This document shows positions 1 through 15,430 of a DNA stretch of 64,000 nucleotides, in pieces (positions within the stretch are counted from its first letter, which is position 1; each line of letters opens with the position of its first letter). The notes below the pieces were generated by a model. The model was not told the DNA's origin and did no database searches. It saw only the letters and a list, made by a program, of their open reading frames with translations. Made by a program: the position numbers and the translations under genes. Origin of the DNA: Chrysomallon squamiferum (lineage: Eukaryota; Mollusca; Gastropoda; Neomphalida; Peltospiridae); NCBI GenBank assembly GCA_012295275.1, contig CM022667.1:20455910-20519909 (forward strand), read 5' to 3'.

Positions 1-444
1 TTTTTCCACTTAGTATTCTCATTAAAAAATCGCGTAAAACAAATAATTCGTTCTAAAATCGTTTCGTGAATAATTACTAAAATCCTCAAGTCGGTAGACC
101 AGAATTAATTCATGTGACAAAAACAATTTTTTTTATTGCTAAATGAATACACTAACAATTAAATTAATTTCAATTAATGGCTGGTTTAAATTTCGTGATC
201 ATTATCACTAAACATACATTTTAAAAGTCTTTTATTAATTTATTTCTAAATGAAGCTAGTCATGATATCTGCATAGTTTAGGATGGACGTCTGTCGTTTT
301 ATTTTTAGAAAAATAAATTTAATTTGTTTTTCCTGGGTCGTAAAATAATGTGTATCGTTGTTGTGGGGGTGTTATTGTTATTACTGTCGTTGTTATTAAA
401 AAATAAAAAAATAAATGATAGTAGACACAAAACGTTTGTTTCAG
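1..444. other. Non-coding, presumed intron upstream of first visible channel exon
   Basis: AT-rich sequence with no supported exon. It ends in a pyrimidine-poor but usable acceptor (TTTGTTTCAG) at 435-444. Because exon 1 of the window starts mid-domain, this should be the 3' part of an intron whose upstream exon is off the left edge. Confidence 0.7.
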
Positions 445-3400
445 GGAAGGAATGACTACTCTATCAACATCATTACAAAGGAGCTGAGATACCTGACATG
501 GGAAGAAACTTTCCTGTCTCTGAGATCGGAAATCTTACCTGACGCCATCCGAGCGAAATACTGCGACCTGACAACGAGTACGTTCACTTGAGAGCTGTCT
601 ACAGTACACTGTCTAAAGTACACTGTTCTGTTCAGTTTTTACGAACAGACATTCTACAGTTATTGCTAGAGTTATTCATTATTGTGTACAGTATACCGTT
701 ACATATATTTTCCTATAATATACATATGCAGTTATTCTATACAGTTGCTGGTTTATAATTTATTATGTTATAAAGCTACAGTATATGGTTTTTTGTTTAG
801 AGATACAGTATATTTATTTTACTGATAGACTTATTATGTATAAATACAATTAAATACTCTTCAACAAAAAAGTAGGGGAACTCTAATAAAAATTTAACAA
901 TGCCAAAATTGCAAGGTATATTTCCTGCGGGGAAAAATATATAATTACCATAATAGTTAATTAATTTGGGACAAACCTTACAACAGGTAGTTCAGTATTT
1001 CATTGGGTTTTATGACAAAGATCTTGAAGGTCGATTGGGGTCCGAAGTGAAATTTGAAAACTGAAGTTTATTTTTTTGTCGATAACGGGTGATATCGCCA
1101 CTCTGTGTAAAATATTAATTCAGTTGATTAGGCATATTGAACTGAGTCTTCCAGAGCCATCTGTTCCACTCATATCAATGTGTTACTGGAAGTGAACACT
1201 GACAGTTCGTGTACGATAAGCACGTACATTGTCGTACTGAAAAAAACAAAACAAAAAAACACAAACAAAAAAAACGTCGACCTGACAAACGCCGACACTG
1301 GATGTCAGTATGTAATTTCTGTAGTATCATCCAGTGACGATTCCTTGCAGCAAGACAACAGCCCGCAGAGTCTGTCGTCACGATTCAAACTGGGCATCGC
1401 AAATTGAGACATAAAAAAGACAAAAACAAAATAATAACAAGGGTATGATCAAAGAATTAAAAATATTGGCAGAAATAAAGTTACACCAGTGATTTACCGA
1501 CCTTCCTGGAAATTGTCAAATTGAGTATGAAACAGCACGCATGTGCACGGGGCAGCTGCTTCATGCACATGCAAACTATGGAATGTTTTGCTATGGAGTG
1601 ATGAACGTTTTTCACTAGGATATATCTCTGTTCGATGATTTAGTTAATATTAACATTATTATTTCAGGTTTTCCTACTTGTTTTGAAGAGTATAGTATTA
1701 AGTTAGTTACAGTTTATAACTGCTATGTTTATTTATTGCGTACAGTATGTGGGCTGCTATCGAATACCGTTACAGTATGTGAACATAATTTAGGTGAACT
1801 GCACTTCGATCTAGCACGGAATGCAGTATGATGTGTGCAGAATATCAAATACGGAGGGTTTGAAAATACCCAGCCCATACACTGCACATTAAAGCGACCC
1901 GTGGCTGATAGGAAAATTGGTTGTTAATTCATTTTCGTAATAACAAGATATCGTGCTACTCTTTTAATGAAATTGATTCCATCAAGTTGTCAGCTTCATG
2001 CTCTTTATTATATTGTGCGTCCAGTGTTATTACACCAGCTACATTAAGTATGAACAGCCTCCATGGCGTGCCATCATGCTGAGTTACTGCTAATGTAACG
2101 GGTCGAAGATGCGAGAAAATGAAAAATATAATCACATTGATTATATTAGGCTACTGTTTTATAATTCTCGTGCGACGCACAGTACACGAAGTTAATTTAA
2201 TATAGTGACGAATATTAATAATTAATAGTATTTTATAACTAAATCTGAAAAATAAAAAGAAGAAAATATATCTACATACATAGTTGGATCTGGTTAATAG
2301 TAAGAAGACCATTCGATATGCTCATGATCCAAGTGCGCCTACGCACATTCAGATTCTAGAAAAAATTGAACACGAGGAAAGTTTAATTCGTCTTATTATT
2401 ACTGTAAGACAAATTAAAGTTATATAACAGCAAACTGGGAAGTCAGTATTTTTTTAAAGCAGACATTTATCAAACTAAGAGTGTAATTAAAATAGAGTAA
2501 GCAGGAACGGATCCCCACCCTCACTAAAAACAAAATAAATAAAACTGATGTCCACATGTATGTAACCATCTCGTCCTATGATTCATACACAGCCAGTGAG
2601 AAAAAAACGCCTGCCTACCAAGCTTTAAACCCCTGTACCTCCATCCCTCTCTCTCTCTTTCAAATTACTAACATTTTCATATTGTTTAGGCCCTCTTATT
2701 ATGTAAAGCATAATCCGCAGCTGTTAAGCGTTAATAAATTCAAATCATTTAAAACTTGTTAATTTGTCAGTGAGTTGAAACCCAATGGTTGACACTTAAT
2801 TCCAAGCACTTAAAATTTGTTAATACTACTATTACTATTACTACTACTATTGCTGCTAGTATTACTACTACTTATAATTAAAAAAAAAAAAAAACACCCA
2901 GTGGAATTAGATCATATTTTTGTTAAATAAATATACGTAGATGACAGGGCACGCTAGAGTCCTACAGTTTTGAAACCTGAAAATACAGAGTCTATACAAA
3001 CCTGCCCAAATCAGAATCGTATTTGTTTCTAATCATGCCAAGTCTACCTGCTTAACACAGGGACGTAGCTGATGCTAATAACTGTAATTCTTCTCTTTGA
3101 TGGAAAGACGATCTCTAAAGAGGCCTGCTTTGAAATATTCAGAGCTCAGCTGCTGCCAGACTTGAAATCCTGTGCTATGATGTAATTAGTGATTCTCCTT
3201 CCGAGTTGCAAAAGTCAGCAATGAACTGGAAGAAAACACTACCAGCCGTAACATGCAGTCTAATTATTCATTTGTAGGGCTGCCCCAAGTTCCTGAGATC
3301 TATCTATATATCTAACACTTTATCTTTGTTCATCCTTTCTCATCAAAGACTTGGCCTTGAGCTAGTAAAAATAATTGATTAATCAATGTTTTTAATTATT

Positions 3401-3592
3401 TCTTTGCTTAGACGTAAGAAAACAAATAAAGATATCTTTTATTGACATTAGGGAGGTCACGAGATCACCTAGTGGTTTTACACTTATTGTTCTGGAAGTA
3501 TTTCTATAACAGAAAGCATTTCATTTGTGTGTACATCTAGCTTTACTAACAGATTCGGTCTAAAAGGAAAATACGCTACGTTTATTGTCATT

Positions 3593-3624
<32 letters not shown>

Positions 3625-6600
3625 TTTTAACCTAACTGCTTCTATTATAACGCATTATATAATCAAACCATGTGTAATATGGCACCGCTTAGTAAATAAT
3701 TTATTTAGTTTAGCCTTGTCTTTTGGCTCTTTAGAAGGAACTGAAATTCAGCTTTTGATATTCGGTTCTGTATTTTTTGTTTAATTATTATTATATTATT
3801 ATTTTTGTTTTGTTGCAGATCATGTACAATAATAATAACAAAAACATGACAATCATAAAATAAAAAATAAAAAGAAAGAAAGGAAGAAAGAAAATAGGAA
3901 AGTAAAGATTTTTAATTTTAGATAAATAACAGTGTAATGTTAATTTCAGGTCTGTTTGTCGATGTGGGCAACAATTACTCCGTGCTTGATCATCCAAACA
4001 TCTGTTTTGTCTATGACTACGTCGGGTCCAAAGATGAAGAAAAAAGTCAGGGAGATTTTGTGAGTTTTCAAATCTGTTAGATTTTAATATTTCATCGTCT
4101 TCTTTTTGCTTGAAGTTCATAGAAATTTAAACAGTTTTAAACTTTAGTATTATGTAAGCATAATTTTATTAAATATGGATTATATATATAATTTCATATA
4201 CAACATCTTTTTAGAGACGACGAGAAACTAGCACTCATTTTTGTTTCTGGATATTTTTAATTTGGAAATGAATAAACTGATAAATACAAACATATTTAAG
4301 CAAGTCTATGATAAAGGTATTTTATTTACTTCTTTGATCTTTTAATGACATTTTTTTCACTACTGAAAAAGCTTGTTGTGTATTTATCTAGTGTCATATT
4401 TTATTTGGTAAAGACCGAGTTCACGTATCAACAAACAAGCTGACTGTTTACCTTGTATTAAAATCGTATTACTGTGTTCACAAACAAGTACGCTGGCTCT
4501 GCATTTGCTGAGAAAATTAACTTAATGATCACACTTCCTGGCTCGATTACTGACTTTTAACAACTGTTTTCCTGAAGCCATATTGATCAGTTTGTGCCGT
4601 TATAAACAAAACATGTTGATTGGTTCCCATTATACTATTATCCTGACAACAAACAATAATTTATTCAGTAAACATTGTTAATTCTGAATATCTTTAGCCA
4701 TCTAGTTTGGACTTCCCGTAGCTTTTTTACTTTTATTTTTTATTTTTTCTTCATCTTCATCATCATCATCATCAGTATCATCATCTTCTTTTTCTAATTA
4801 TATATTTTTTTAAACACCTTAAACAAAAAAATGTGCAATAGCTAATGGAAATGACATTTAAAACAGAAATAAAGCAATTAATTTTTTTTCTCCTTGATTA
4901 CGCTCATATAAATGTTTTTCATTGAGATTACTGATAGTATTCCACAGTTTTAGAAACATGTAAAAGATTTTCTAATCTCAATATTTATAATTTGTTAAAG
5001 TTGATGTACATATAGAATACTGAGTGACCCCCCCCCCCAAAAAAAAAGAATCAGCTGGATTAAGCACTTCGAATTTACTATCTTCATTTTTGTAAATCAA
5101 ACATTTTTTTCTTCATTTAGTAAAACATGAAAATAGAATTATAACTGACCACATATTGTTTGGTTTTTGGATACATATTATGCAAATCAGAGCCAGTTTA
5201 AATTAATTCTTGTTTAAATTATTAATCTAATTATATTCTCGATTTTCAGTAACGTAAAACAAATGCATATATGTGGTGTATACAGAGCTATATTGAAACT
5301 GACAAATACTGCTGTTTAAATCTTCTACTAGTCAGGCAGATAAGAGAATGTGTAATTACTTTATTTTTTTACCAGGTTGTTAAAGAACTGGTGGCTATTT
5401 TTCCAGTACTGAGAGATTGGATTGCCGAGTTCCTGTCAGAAAATAAATGCATGATAGCTTCAAACATCGGACACAACATGCTAATAGAGCAGGTATTTGT
5501 GATAACAGAATAACTGAATAACACAGCTGATTACAGCTCGTGAATAATTTGAATAATTTCAGATAAAATGTGAAAGATGACTCATCCTGTAACATTTATC
5601 AAGCTAATGACTGGAACAGTGTAAACTGCTTGCAAAGAGTTATCCATCAGTAATTTTATTTGCTATTTTTACTTGCTATTTAAATTAAAAAAAGAATAAT
5701 AATAATAAAATAAAATATAATAAAATAAAATAAAAAATAAAAAAGAATAAGAATCAGATAAAGAAAATAATAGAAATAAATTAAAACTATTGCTGTCTTA
5801 TTTTATCTTGATTTAAATCATAAATTCATAAATCACAGTACTGAGTTTACTGATATAATGTTACAGTACTGAGTGATGTTTACTGATATAGTGTTACAGT
5901 ACTGAGAGGTGTTTACTGATATAATGTTACAGTACTGAGTTTTCAGATATAATGATACAGTACTGAGTGATGTTTACTGATATAATGTTACAGTACTGAG
6001 TGATGTTTACTGATATAGTGTTACAGTACTGAGAGGTGTTTACTGATATAATGTTACAGTACTGAGTTTTCAGATATAATGATACAGTACTGAGTGATGT
6101 TTACTGATATAGTGTTACAGTACTGAGAGGTGTTTACTGATATAATGTTACAGTACTGAGTGATGTTTACTGATATAGTGTTACAGTACTGAGTTTTCAG
6201 ATATAATGATACAATACTGAGTGATGTTTACTGATATAGTGTTACAGTACTGAGTGATGTTTACTGATATAGTGTTACAGTACTGAGAGGTGTTTACTGA
6301 TATAGTGTTACAGTACTGAGTTTACAGATATAGTGTTACAGTATTGAGTGATGTTTACAGATATAGTGTTACAGTACTGAGTGATGTTTACTGATATAAT
6401 GTTACAGTACTGAGAGGTGTTTACTGATGTAATGTTACAGTCTGAGAGATGTTTACTGATATAATGTTACAGTCTGAGAGATGTTTACTGATATAATGTT
6501 ACAGTACTGAGTTTACAGATATAATGATACAGTACTGAGTGATGTTTACTGATGTAATGTTACAGTCTGAGAGATGTTTACTGATATAATGTTACAGTCT

Positions 6601-9600
6601 GAGAGATGTTTACTGATATAATGTTACAGTACTGAGAGGTGTTTACTGATGTAATGTTACAGTACTGAATGGTGTTTACTGATATAATGTTACAGTACTG
6701 AATGGTGTTTACTGATATAATGTTACAGTACTGAGTGATGTTTACTGATATAATGTTACAGTACTGAGAGGTGTTTACTGATGTAATGTTACAGTACTGA
6801 ATGGTGTTTACTGATATAATGTTACAGTACTGAATGGTGTTTACTGATATAATGTTACAGTACTGAGAGGTGTTTACTGATGTAATGTTACAGTACTGAA
6901 TGGTGTTTACTGATATAATGTTACAGTACTAAGGTGTTTACAGATATAATGTTACAGTACTGAGAGGTGTTTACTGATATAGTGTTACAGTCTGAGAGGT
7001 GTTTACTGATATAATGTTACAGTACTGAGAGGTGTTTACTGATGTAATGTTACAGTACTGAATGGTGTTTACTGATATAATGTTACAGTACTGAGTGGTG
7101 TTTACTGATATAGTGTTACAGTATTGAGTGGTGTTTACTGATGTAATGTTACAGTACTGAATGGTGTTTACTGATATAATGTTACAGTATTGAGTGGTGT
7201 TTACTGATGTAATGTTACAGTACTGAGTGGTGTTTACTGATGTAATGTTAAAGAACTGAATGGTGTTTACTGATATAATGTTACAGTATTGAGTGGTGTT
7301 TACTGATGTAATGTTACAGTGCTGAGTGTAGATTACTAATATTATGTTACAGTACAGAGTGGTGTTGACTGATGTAATGTTACAGTACTGAATGGTGTTT
7401 ACTGATATAGTGTTACAGTTCTCAGTGGTGTTTACTGATAAAATGTTACAGTACTGAGTGATGTTTACTGATATAATGTTACAGTCTGAGAGGTGTTTAC
7501 TGATATAATGTTACAGTCTGAGAGGTGTTTACAGATATAATGTTACAGTATTGAGTGGTGTTTATTGATCTAATGTTACAATACTTAGTGGTGTTTACTG
7601 ATATAATGTTACAGTATTGAGTGGTGTTTATTGATCTAATGTTACAGTACTGAGTGATGTTTACTGATATAATGTTACAGTACTGAGTGGTGTTACTGAT
7701 ATAATGTTACAGTACTGAGTGATGTTTACTGATCTAATGTTACAATACTTACTGGTGTTTATTGATCTAATGTTACAGTACTGAGTAATGTTTACTGATA
7801 TAGTGTTATACTACTTAGTGGTGTTACTGATATAATGTTACAGGTGTTGAGACTGCTGTATCACCTGGTCAAGTTTGGCTACTACCTTGATGCTGAAGAT
7901 GTTCTTCAACTTCTTCCTCCTCTGCTTACATTACTAGATGGACGACATGACTATCCGTTCCCTAAAGACAAAGATGTCGGGAAAAAAACTGAATGTAAGA
8001 AACTACACATACATTGTATTTCAGAAAGAAGTCAACCTAATTCATTATTATCAAAGTGTAAAATGAACTGTACAGAACTAACTTTATAAAACAATTACTT
8101 TGAAATCTGTGTGTTAACTAAATATAATACTGTGCAAGAACAAACTGTACAAAGATTAATGTTTTCTGACAGCTTACTCTAAGGAGGCAATGAAACAAGT
8201 CCTGGAATATCAGCATTTGGAGAGATATGAAGCCTGTCCAGAAACGGAGGCCATAGTGAATGCCAAATTCCAGTAAGTTGTGCATATAATATTATTATTT
8301 TTATTTTGTCTGATGTTATGTCTTTAATATTTTGATCTTATTAATAACTGTTAAGTCTAATTTTGTCACTGTACTATTTCTGTTACATTTACTGTTCAAT
8401 ATGTAATAATTTATTATATTTTTTAAAGACATTTTATCATATATTTTTCTCTTTATGTACATTTTATATATATAATTAATTTTATATATATATATAATTA
8501 ATAATTGTAATGTTAGAAGATTTTATTTTAGTCTTCTGGTACAGGGTGAAACTTGCTGAACTGACTAAATGTTTTTCCAATATTTTATTTTTATTATTAT
8601 AAAGAGTACTGGAAGTTTTGGATCTCCTTCTTACTTATCAGAGAAACTCCAGACTTCAGGTACTGCTATTATTATTATTATTGTTATTATTATTATTATT
8701 GTTGTTTTGTTGTTATTGTTGTTGTTATTATTATTTACATATTTTGTGTCATGTTTGATTTTTTCACTTCTTTGTGTTTTATTTATCTACTCATGGATTT
8801 TTCCTATTTAAAGCTGATTTTTGAATTTATATATTATTCAGTCAGATATAATTAATACATAATTTAAGATTTAACTATAATCTAAGGTGGGTTTTTTCGG
8901 ACAATCTTTTAAGTCATTACAACTTTTTTCTAGTCAATCTTTTAATTAAGTTAAAACTTTTATGTTATATTTAAATAATGTATAATTTTTAATTAAATTT
9001 TTCAAATAAAATAGTTATGGTAAAGACCATGTGAATATGTTCATTTGTTATTTCAGAGTTTTGTTGGGAAGTTTAAAATAGCAGAGCAGTCTGCTTCAGC
9101 CAAACGTGGTGCTCAGAGTACACTGGTTCCCCTCCTGTACGACACGTACGACCCTCACAGCAACCAGAAGTATGACTAGAACCAGTCTAAATATTTCTTA
9201 TGTTAATTATTTTTTTTTTTATACCATATTTATATAGCACATTTTCCATACTGAGTAAATTCAAGGCTGCTTTACAGTGTAAATAATAAACTATAAAAAA
9301 AAAAAAAAAAAATATAGAAAAAACATGGACATAAACATATTAAAATAAATGTAAACATAATGGTGAACATGTTAAAATGGTGGTCAGATTAACATTCAAA
9401 AATGGTTTAAGATAGTTAACAGATTAGCTTGAACATTTTATTGGAAAAAGTGGATCTGAAAGAAATGGGTAATATTTAGGATATAGTTGTTGTTCATAAA
9501 TGGTGATGTGTATGGTATTAGAGAAATAAAACAAATATTAAGCATTTTTCTGTTTTCTAATTAACTGCTTTTGGCAAGATGTGAAAACAAAATATTAATA

Positions 9601-12600
9601 ATACTTACAGAAGGGCAATGAATCACCAGAAGAGAGTTACCAAGGAACTGCAAAATATGTTCAATCTGTCAGCCATCTTTGATGTGGAGTTACTCACAAA
9701 AGTTCTAGTGGTGAGTTATCACAAAATGAGCCTTGAAAGAAATTCAAAATATTGAAGTTTCATCAATAAAATTATATTTAAAAATACCAAATTATACAAT
9801 TCAATATTGGTTTTACTGTTTAAAAATAAATTTATACTCTTATTAAAATATTTAAAAAAATGCAAATGGTTTTCTTCCAAGATTTTTACACAGTTAGCCT
9901 AGATTTTATTAAAACTGACTACATGAAATTTTTGTTTATTTGTTTTTGTAGGATTTGTCCCAGTACAAGTACAACAAACTAATCACAAAGTCACTGAATA
10001 TTCTGAACAAAGTATATTCATCAAAAACCAATATGTTCAAATTGTCTTCCAAAGCTCAGGTTTGTCACATTACAAATATTTCACTGAAACAGGATTTTTT
10101 TTATGAACTTGTATATATCAATCAGGGAGTGTTTATGGTGTTTTAAACATAATTTCTGTCATGAAAGCATTTAAATGTTGTCAACTTAACTTTGTGAAAT
10201 GTCTGATCTAGATTTCAGAAATACTACTGGGGTTAGGGTTAAGTTAGCATTATGATTAGACTGAAATATATGTTTACAACAAGAACATTTTCTCATAAAA
10301 TTTGAAAAAATCCCTTATGCTGAGTGTTACATTTTTGTCTTACTGATATGTTTAAAAATGTGATTGTAAAATGGTTATTTAGGAGACTGTTACTAACTGT
10401 AAAACATTAAACTGTAAATCTGCATGATACACTTCATAATGTTCAAAACATTTTCACTTTTCTGCTTCAAATATGAAATAATTAATGCATTTCATATTAA
10501 GGATTTGATAAACCAATAAATAAATAAGTGTTAAATTTGAATGCTCTTTCAGGTATTACTCACACAAGATTCTTCACGTGTTCATCGTGAAGTTCTGAAG
10601 AACTTGCCAATTCTGCGACGTCTGGCTCGAGCCAAACTGGACGACCAGCAAGTCAAACTGATGGGCAGCATTCTCGATGACATGGCAGAGTAAATCACTT
10701 TATAGTATATACAACAACAACAGTATTAACAAATGTAACAATAAGAACAACAGCAATAATAGCTACAGTAACAGTAGCAATAATAGTAATAACAATAACC
10801 ATCATAATGGCAATATAAGTAGTCTATCTCTATAGCAACAGGTTCCACAAATTGTAATTAAATGAACTTTATACTTGAGTCAAGCAGTTTAATGTAGATA
10901 TCTTAGTATGTTGAAAAAGTAAATTTGTAGATATTTGAAAAAAAATTAAAGTTTTTAGTCTAATATTAAATTTAATTAATAATTTGTCTGATGACTGTCT
11001 GCTGCAGGTTCTGCCATCTTCCAATGACTCCTGATGAACCTCATCCCATGAACCAGAACATCCTTATCAGCAACGGTAATCGGTTAAACACATTTGTTTT
11101 ATTTTGTGCTATTCATCATGTTGTTCAGTTGTTTTCTGTTATGTAAAACTTCTAGTTAGGGTGTTGTTAGTTTTTTTATATCTTTCTGCAGTGACTGAAG
11201 CAATTTTGAAAAATTCTTCTGTTCTTGAACTGACATTATTGTTATTATGTTTTTTATAATCTTTTGTAATGTTAATAAAATTCATTTATATGTTTATTTA
11301 TTATTAAATAAATATTTTATGATAAACTGCTACATATAGAATTATTTTACTAAAACTATGCCAGTACTTTCAGTTTTATTCAGAAAAGATAAGTAAACTA
11401 ATTCATCTGATATCACATATTAAAATACTCGTTATTTTTTTGAATTTTATAATAAAATATTTAAAGATAATGTTTATCTCTCTTGTTTTTTCAGGAATAC
11501 TGAACATCTTGTTTGATATTTTGGTGCAGGAAATAGATGTCAAGTTGCTGGTATGTTTCTGGAAGATATTACAACAAACAAATACTAACATTTCTGTTCT
11601 TGTTAATTTATATTATAACTTATATTTTAAACTCTTGTTTACTAAATAAGAAATTCAGAAAAGTTATATTAAACAGACATTAAATCAGAAAAAAATATAA
11701 ATAAAGAAATAAACATTAGTTAAAATAAAAGTCATATAAACATCTCGATACATTCTGTGAGTGGAACTGTGTTTGCAGGAGCAGTATGCAGGGATGAATG
11801 AGATATTTAAGAAGACGTTGTACCTGCTGAAGCTGCTGGCGAGGGAGAATGACCGAGTTCAGTATCACATCTTCGAGAGACTCGATGTTTTACTCGATGT
11901 CCGAGTTGTTGAATCTGACCTTGCCATGGCTCTCAGTGAAGTAAGAAGATTTCTAGTTAATAAAAAAGCTTGGAAATCTTATACAAATCAGTGTGCAACG
12001 GCTGGTATATCTAGCCTACCTTTTAGTAATAGTGATTTTGTCACTGCTTTGGTCAGCAGGAAGTAACAGAAAAAAATTATAATCTTGTGACATAAAGTAA
12101 AATATATGTGAACAGTTAGTGAGGAATTTAAAAATAATCATCAGCAGTTTAAAACAGTTCTTCATATTTATTATTATAATAATTTGAAAAAATATAGTCT
12201 GTTATATTTATGTTGTAAGATTAGTTTGTGGGGTTTTTTTCAGTGATGTTACATAATATCTATGGTTTAACCCTAGTGTGTTTATCTTCATTTTAACAGT
12301 ATTCTATATATTCTGTCAATTCTTTTACTCTAAACCGCTCTGTTATAATTCTAATTTATCTATTGTATCTACATAATAATACTAGTAAATGTATTGCTTT
12401 TGTGTACTAACAATAATATGTGTAATTTAGCTATGTAGTAATATAATATCTGAATTATAGTAATACTAATATGTGTATTGTATTATGTAGTAATACTAAT
12501 ATGTAATTGTATGTATGCAGTAATACTAATATGTGTCTGTTCAGGTATTTTATGGGAATCAGAACACCTGTCTAAAGATCAGTCCAAGACAGATACAGAA

Positions 12601-14863
12601 GATTGTCAACCGAGCAGCAGAACTGCAGGAGAAAGCTCCAGAGTTTCTAGATCTGCTGCAGATGATTGTCAAAGTGGTTGGGTCAGGTCTGACGCTGAAG
12701 AGGAACCAGGCGTATGTGATGAAATACATCATGCAGAACTACAAAAAGGTTGCCTACGTACTGGACCTCTCCAGAGATGAAAGGTTTATTTTTTCATACA
12801 TTTTTTTTTACTATTAATTTGAAATGTAAATAATTTATATAACTACTGAATAAAACTGATGTTTTGTTCCAATACATCAGAAAACCCATAAATTTATACA
12901 TTATATATATGCTAATAACTGAAATGTTAATGAAACTGTGCTTTATTTAAAATGTGAGAAAACAAATGTCTGTTTTTCAGAGAGAAGATTTTGACAAATC
13001 CCACAAACATGGCCATTTTGAGATACTACATTAGTTTGTTGGATCTGCTGGCAGCATGTGCTGAGGTATGTTTTGTAGTTTGTCAAACAATTTAAATATT
13101 TCATTAATACTGTGACAATTACAGTCCTTAGTTTCTTCAGTACTAACACTGGTTATAAAAATATTTTATACTGTCAGTTATTTCTCTAAGGAAACATTAA
13201 TTTAACTAACAACAGTTTTAAAACTGTATTGAATCGACTAAAACTGTATTTAATCCATTAAAGCTGTTTGAATTCTGTAGAACATTCTGGTAAATGTGTG
13301 TTTATTGGTGTGCAGGGAGAGAACATGTTTATAGAATCACTGTGTCAGACAATACTGCCTATGGATGATCTCCTGTGGATACTTAACAACCCCAACGTGG
13401 ACAACGTTTTGAAGAAACCGTTTCTGCGCTGTCTGCATCATGTGTACATGAAAAGTAACGGATCTGCAGTCGACATGCAGAACAGTGAGATTCCACATGA
13501 CGGGTGTGTACAAAATAGGTTTAACTGACTGTACACCTAGTTCAGGTGTTTAGTAACAATAACATCTATTTAACTGACCATACAACTAGTTCCAGTATAG
13601 ATGTACACACAAAATTTTCAGTTTTAAAAGAGCAGGTTAATATAATTAAATATTCACAAATTATTTAAATGTTTCGAAACAAAACCAGTAATAATAAAAA
13701 TTTAAATTAAATAAAATGATCTAAGTAAATAAATAAATAAATAAACAAATAAAAATTAAAAGCATCAAAATTTATTTTAAAAATTATCTAATTAATACTT
13801 GATATTTTTATCAAATTATTACTCTGAAAACATTTTTTTCTTTTCTAAAGTCCATTTTAAATACAAAGTATTAGTTTCTGTTGTTTTATTTTCAAGGTAA
13901 ATTTAGACCTGTTTTACCTCTGAATTTTTTTTACAGCTTGGTGTCAGATTTTAAAATAAATATTTGAAATGTTAATTTTTTACCACTTTGACTTAATTAT
14001 TAAGTTATAAAAGAAGGAAGCGAAAACCAAGATCTTCCCAAATCCACATTGTTTTTGACCACTGTGGGTAAGGTGCTCCTATAAATCCCCCCCATCACCC
14101 ATACCCAAGTCCAGTGTTTACTCCATTTATTTACTTTTACCTCAACTCCTTTTTTTGAGGATTGTGTGATTAGGTCAAGTTAAAAAAAACAAATAATTTA
14201 TTCATTAATATATTTTTTTAAATATTTAAAAATAATTATTTTTGTGTATAATAATTTGAATATGTATACATAGTTTTCTAAAAGGTACATGCACAACACC
14301 TGTTCATTTTGCCAAAACACAACTACCATTTCTTAATTTTTAATGTTTTTTCTTAATTTACTGGAAGGACTTCTGTATGGTGTGGTGTGTCTGTGGGCAG
14401 CCCTAGGTACACTGTTTTAAGATGATGTTATTTCATGTTGGCAGCAGTTCTGTTTAATTACTTAATGTTAATATTCTAAAACCTTCTTCTGATTTTGTTT
14501 GTTCAGTGTAACCAGAATTGACTGTCTTCAAAGCTATTACATAACAAAGATTAATTAATGTACAATTTAATATAGCATGATATTTATTTCCATCCCACAG
14601 TGGATGTGTTTGAGTGCAGTGTTAAAACAAATGCACAGTGTGAAGAACAAATGAGATAATTAAATTTGCTGCACTCAGTTTTAATACTAATCAGTTGATG
14701 TAATGAGCAGTTCCAGCCATGAAACAAAGAGAAACATCCATCTGAACTAATTTTCTAATTTACTTCTAATCTGCAATAACAAAAAATATTAATATATAAA
14801 TAAAAATAGAAAAATCATTTTTGACATTTTATATTATATAACTGTATGGATGCTGTATGTTCA

Positions 14864-14897
<34 letters not shown>

Positions 14898-15375
14898 CAA
14901 ATAAACCCTGACATAGATTTTTACATTTATTTATTAATTTTAAACCATTTGGAGGTTTATCCTCAAACAAAGGAGTTTACTTTACCTAAATTATCTGTCC
15001 CCATCTTTATTTCAGTCTTTTTTAAAACATTGAAATTTATCTGTTGTTGAAATGCATTATAGCAAATTTTCTGAATGAAATGAAATGTTGTTTAATATTT
15101 TATTTAAATATTGTCTTCATTTACAAGAATGTTTTTTAAGTATGTTTTTTAAGTATGTTTTTAAGAATGTTTTTTAAATATGTTTTTTTAAGAATGTTTT
15201 TAAGAATTTTTAAAGTATGTTTTTTTTACTGTATGAAGAGATATATACTGATCTTTTTTTATCAATCAGAATTTCACCAGATTTGTCTTCACTTCAAGTG
15301 AATCACAAATTTTATTATATTACTCAAACAATATACTCTTTTGTACAGTTCTAATTCTGAAAATATTAATTTTTA

Positions 15376-15430
<55 letters not shown>

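Larger units (their letters stand above)
445..13503 (+). other. IP3R-like gene, exons 1-16 (helical regulatory region)
   Basis: Exons: 445-577, 3950-4059, 5376-5492, 7844-7994, 8173-8272, 8605-8659, 9057-9169, 9611-9710, 9952-10059, 10553-10689, 11008-11075, 11495-11550, 11779-11940, 12545-12783, 12981-13065, 13316-13503. Junction phases agree at every border; for example exon 1 ends with one base of a Ser codon that exon 2 completes. The translation is mostly amphipathic helix, as expected for the armadillo-like central part of an IP3R. The 55-base exon 6 (VLEVLDLLLTYQRNSRLQ) is too small to stand out as an ORF and was found by phase and homology to the IP3R block that precedes the first long linker. 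Confidence 0.9.

Noticed and set aside
1180-1407. 75-codon ORF with an overlapping antisense ORF in intron 1
   Set aside because: No domain, no splice continuity with the gene, and interrupted by A-rich low complexity; CpG content slightly higher than surroundings but not enough to call a gene.
5838-7843. CRISPR-like regular repeat array
   Set aside because: Repeats are contiguous with no unique spacers, and the locus is a eukaryotic intron; it is a minisatellite.
12478-12780. 100-codon ORF in the alternative frame over exon 14
   Set aside because: The other frame gives the IP3R-like VFYGNQNTCLKI sequence and fits the splice phases on both sides.
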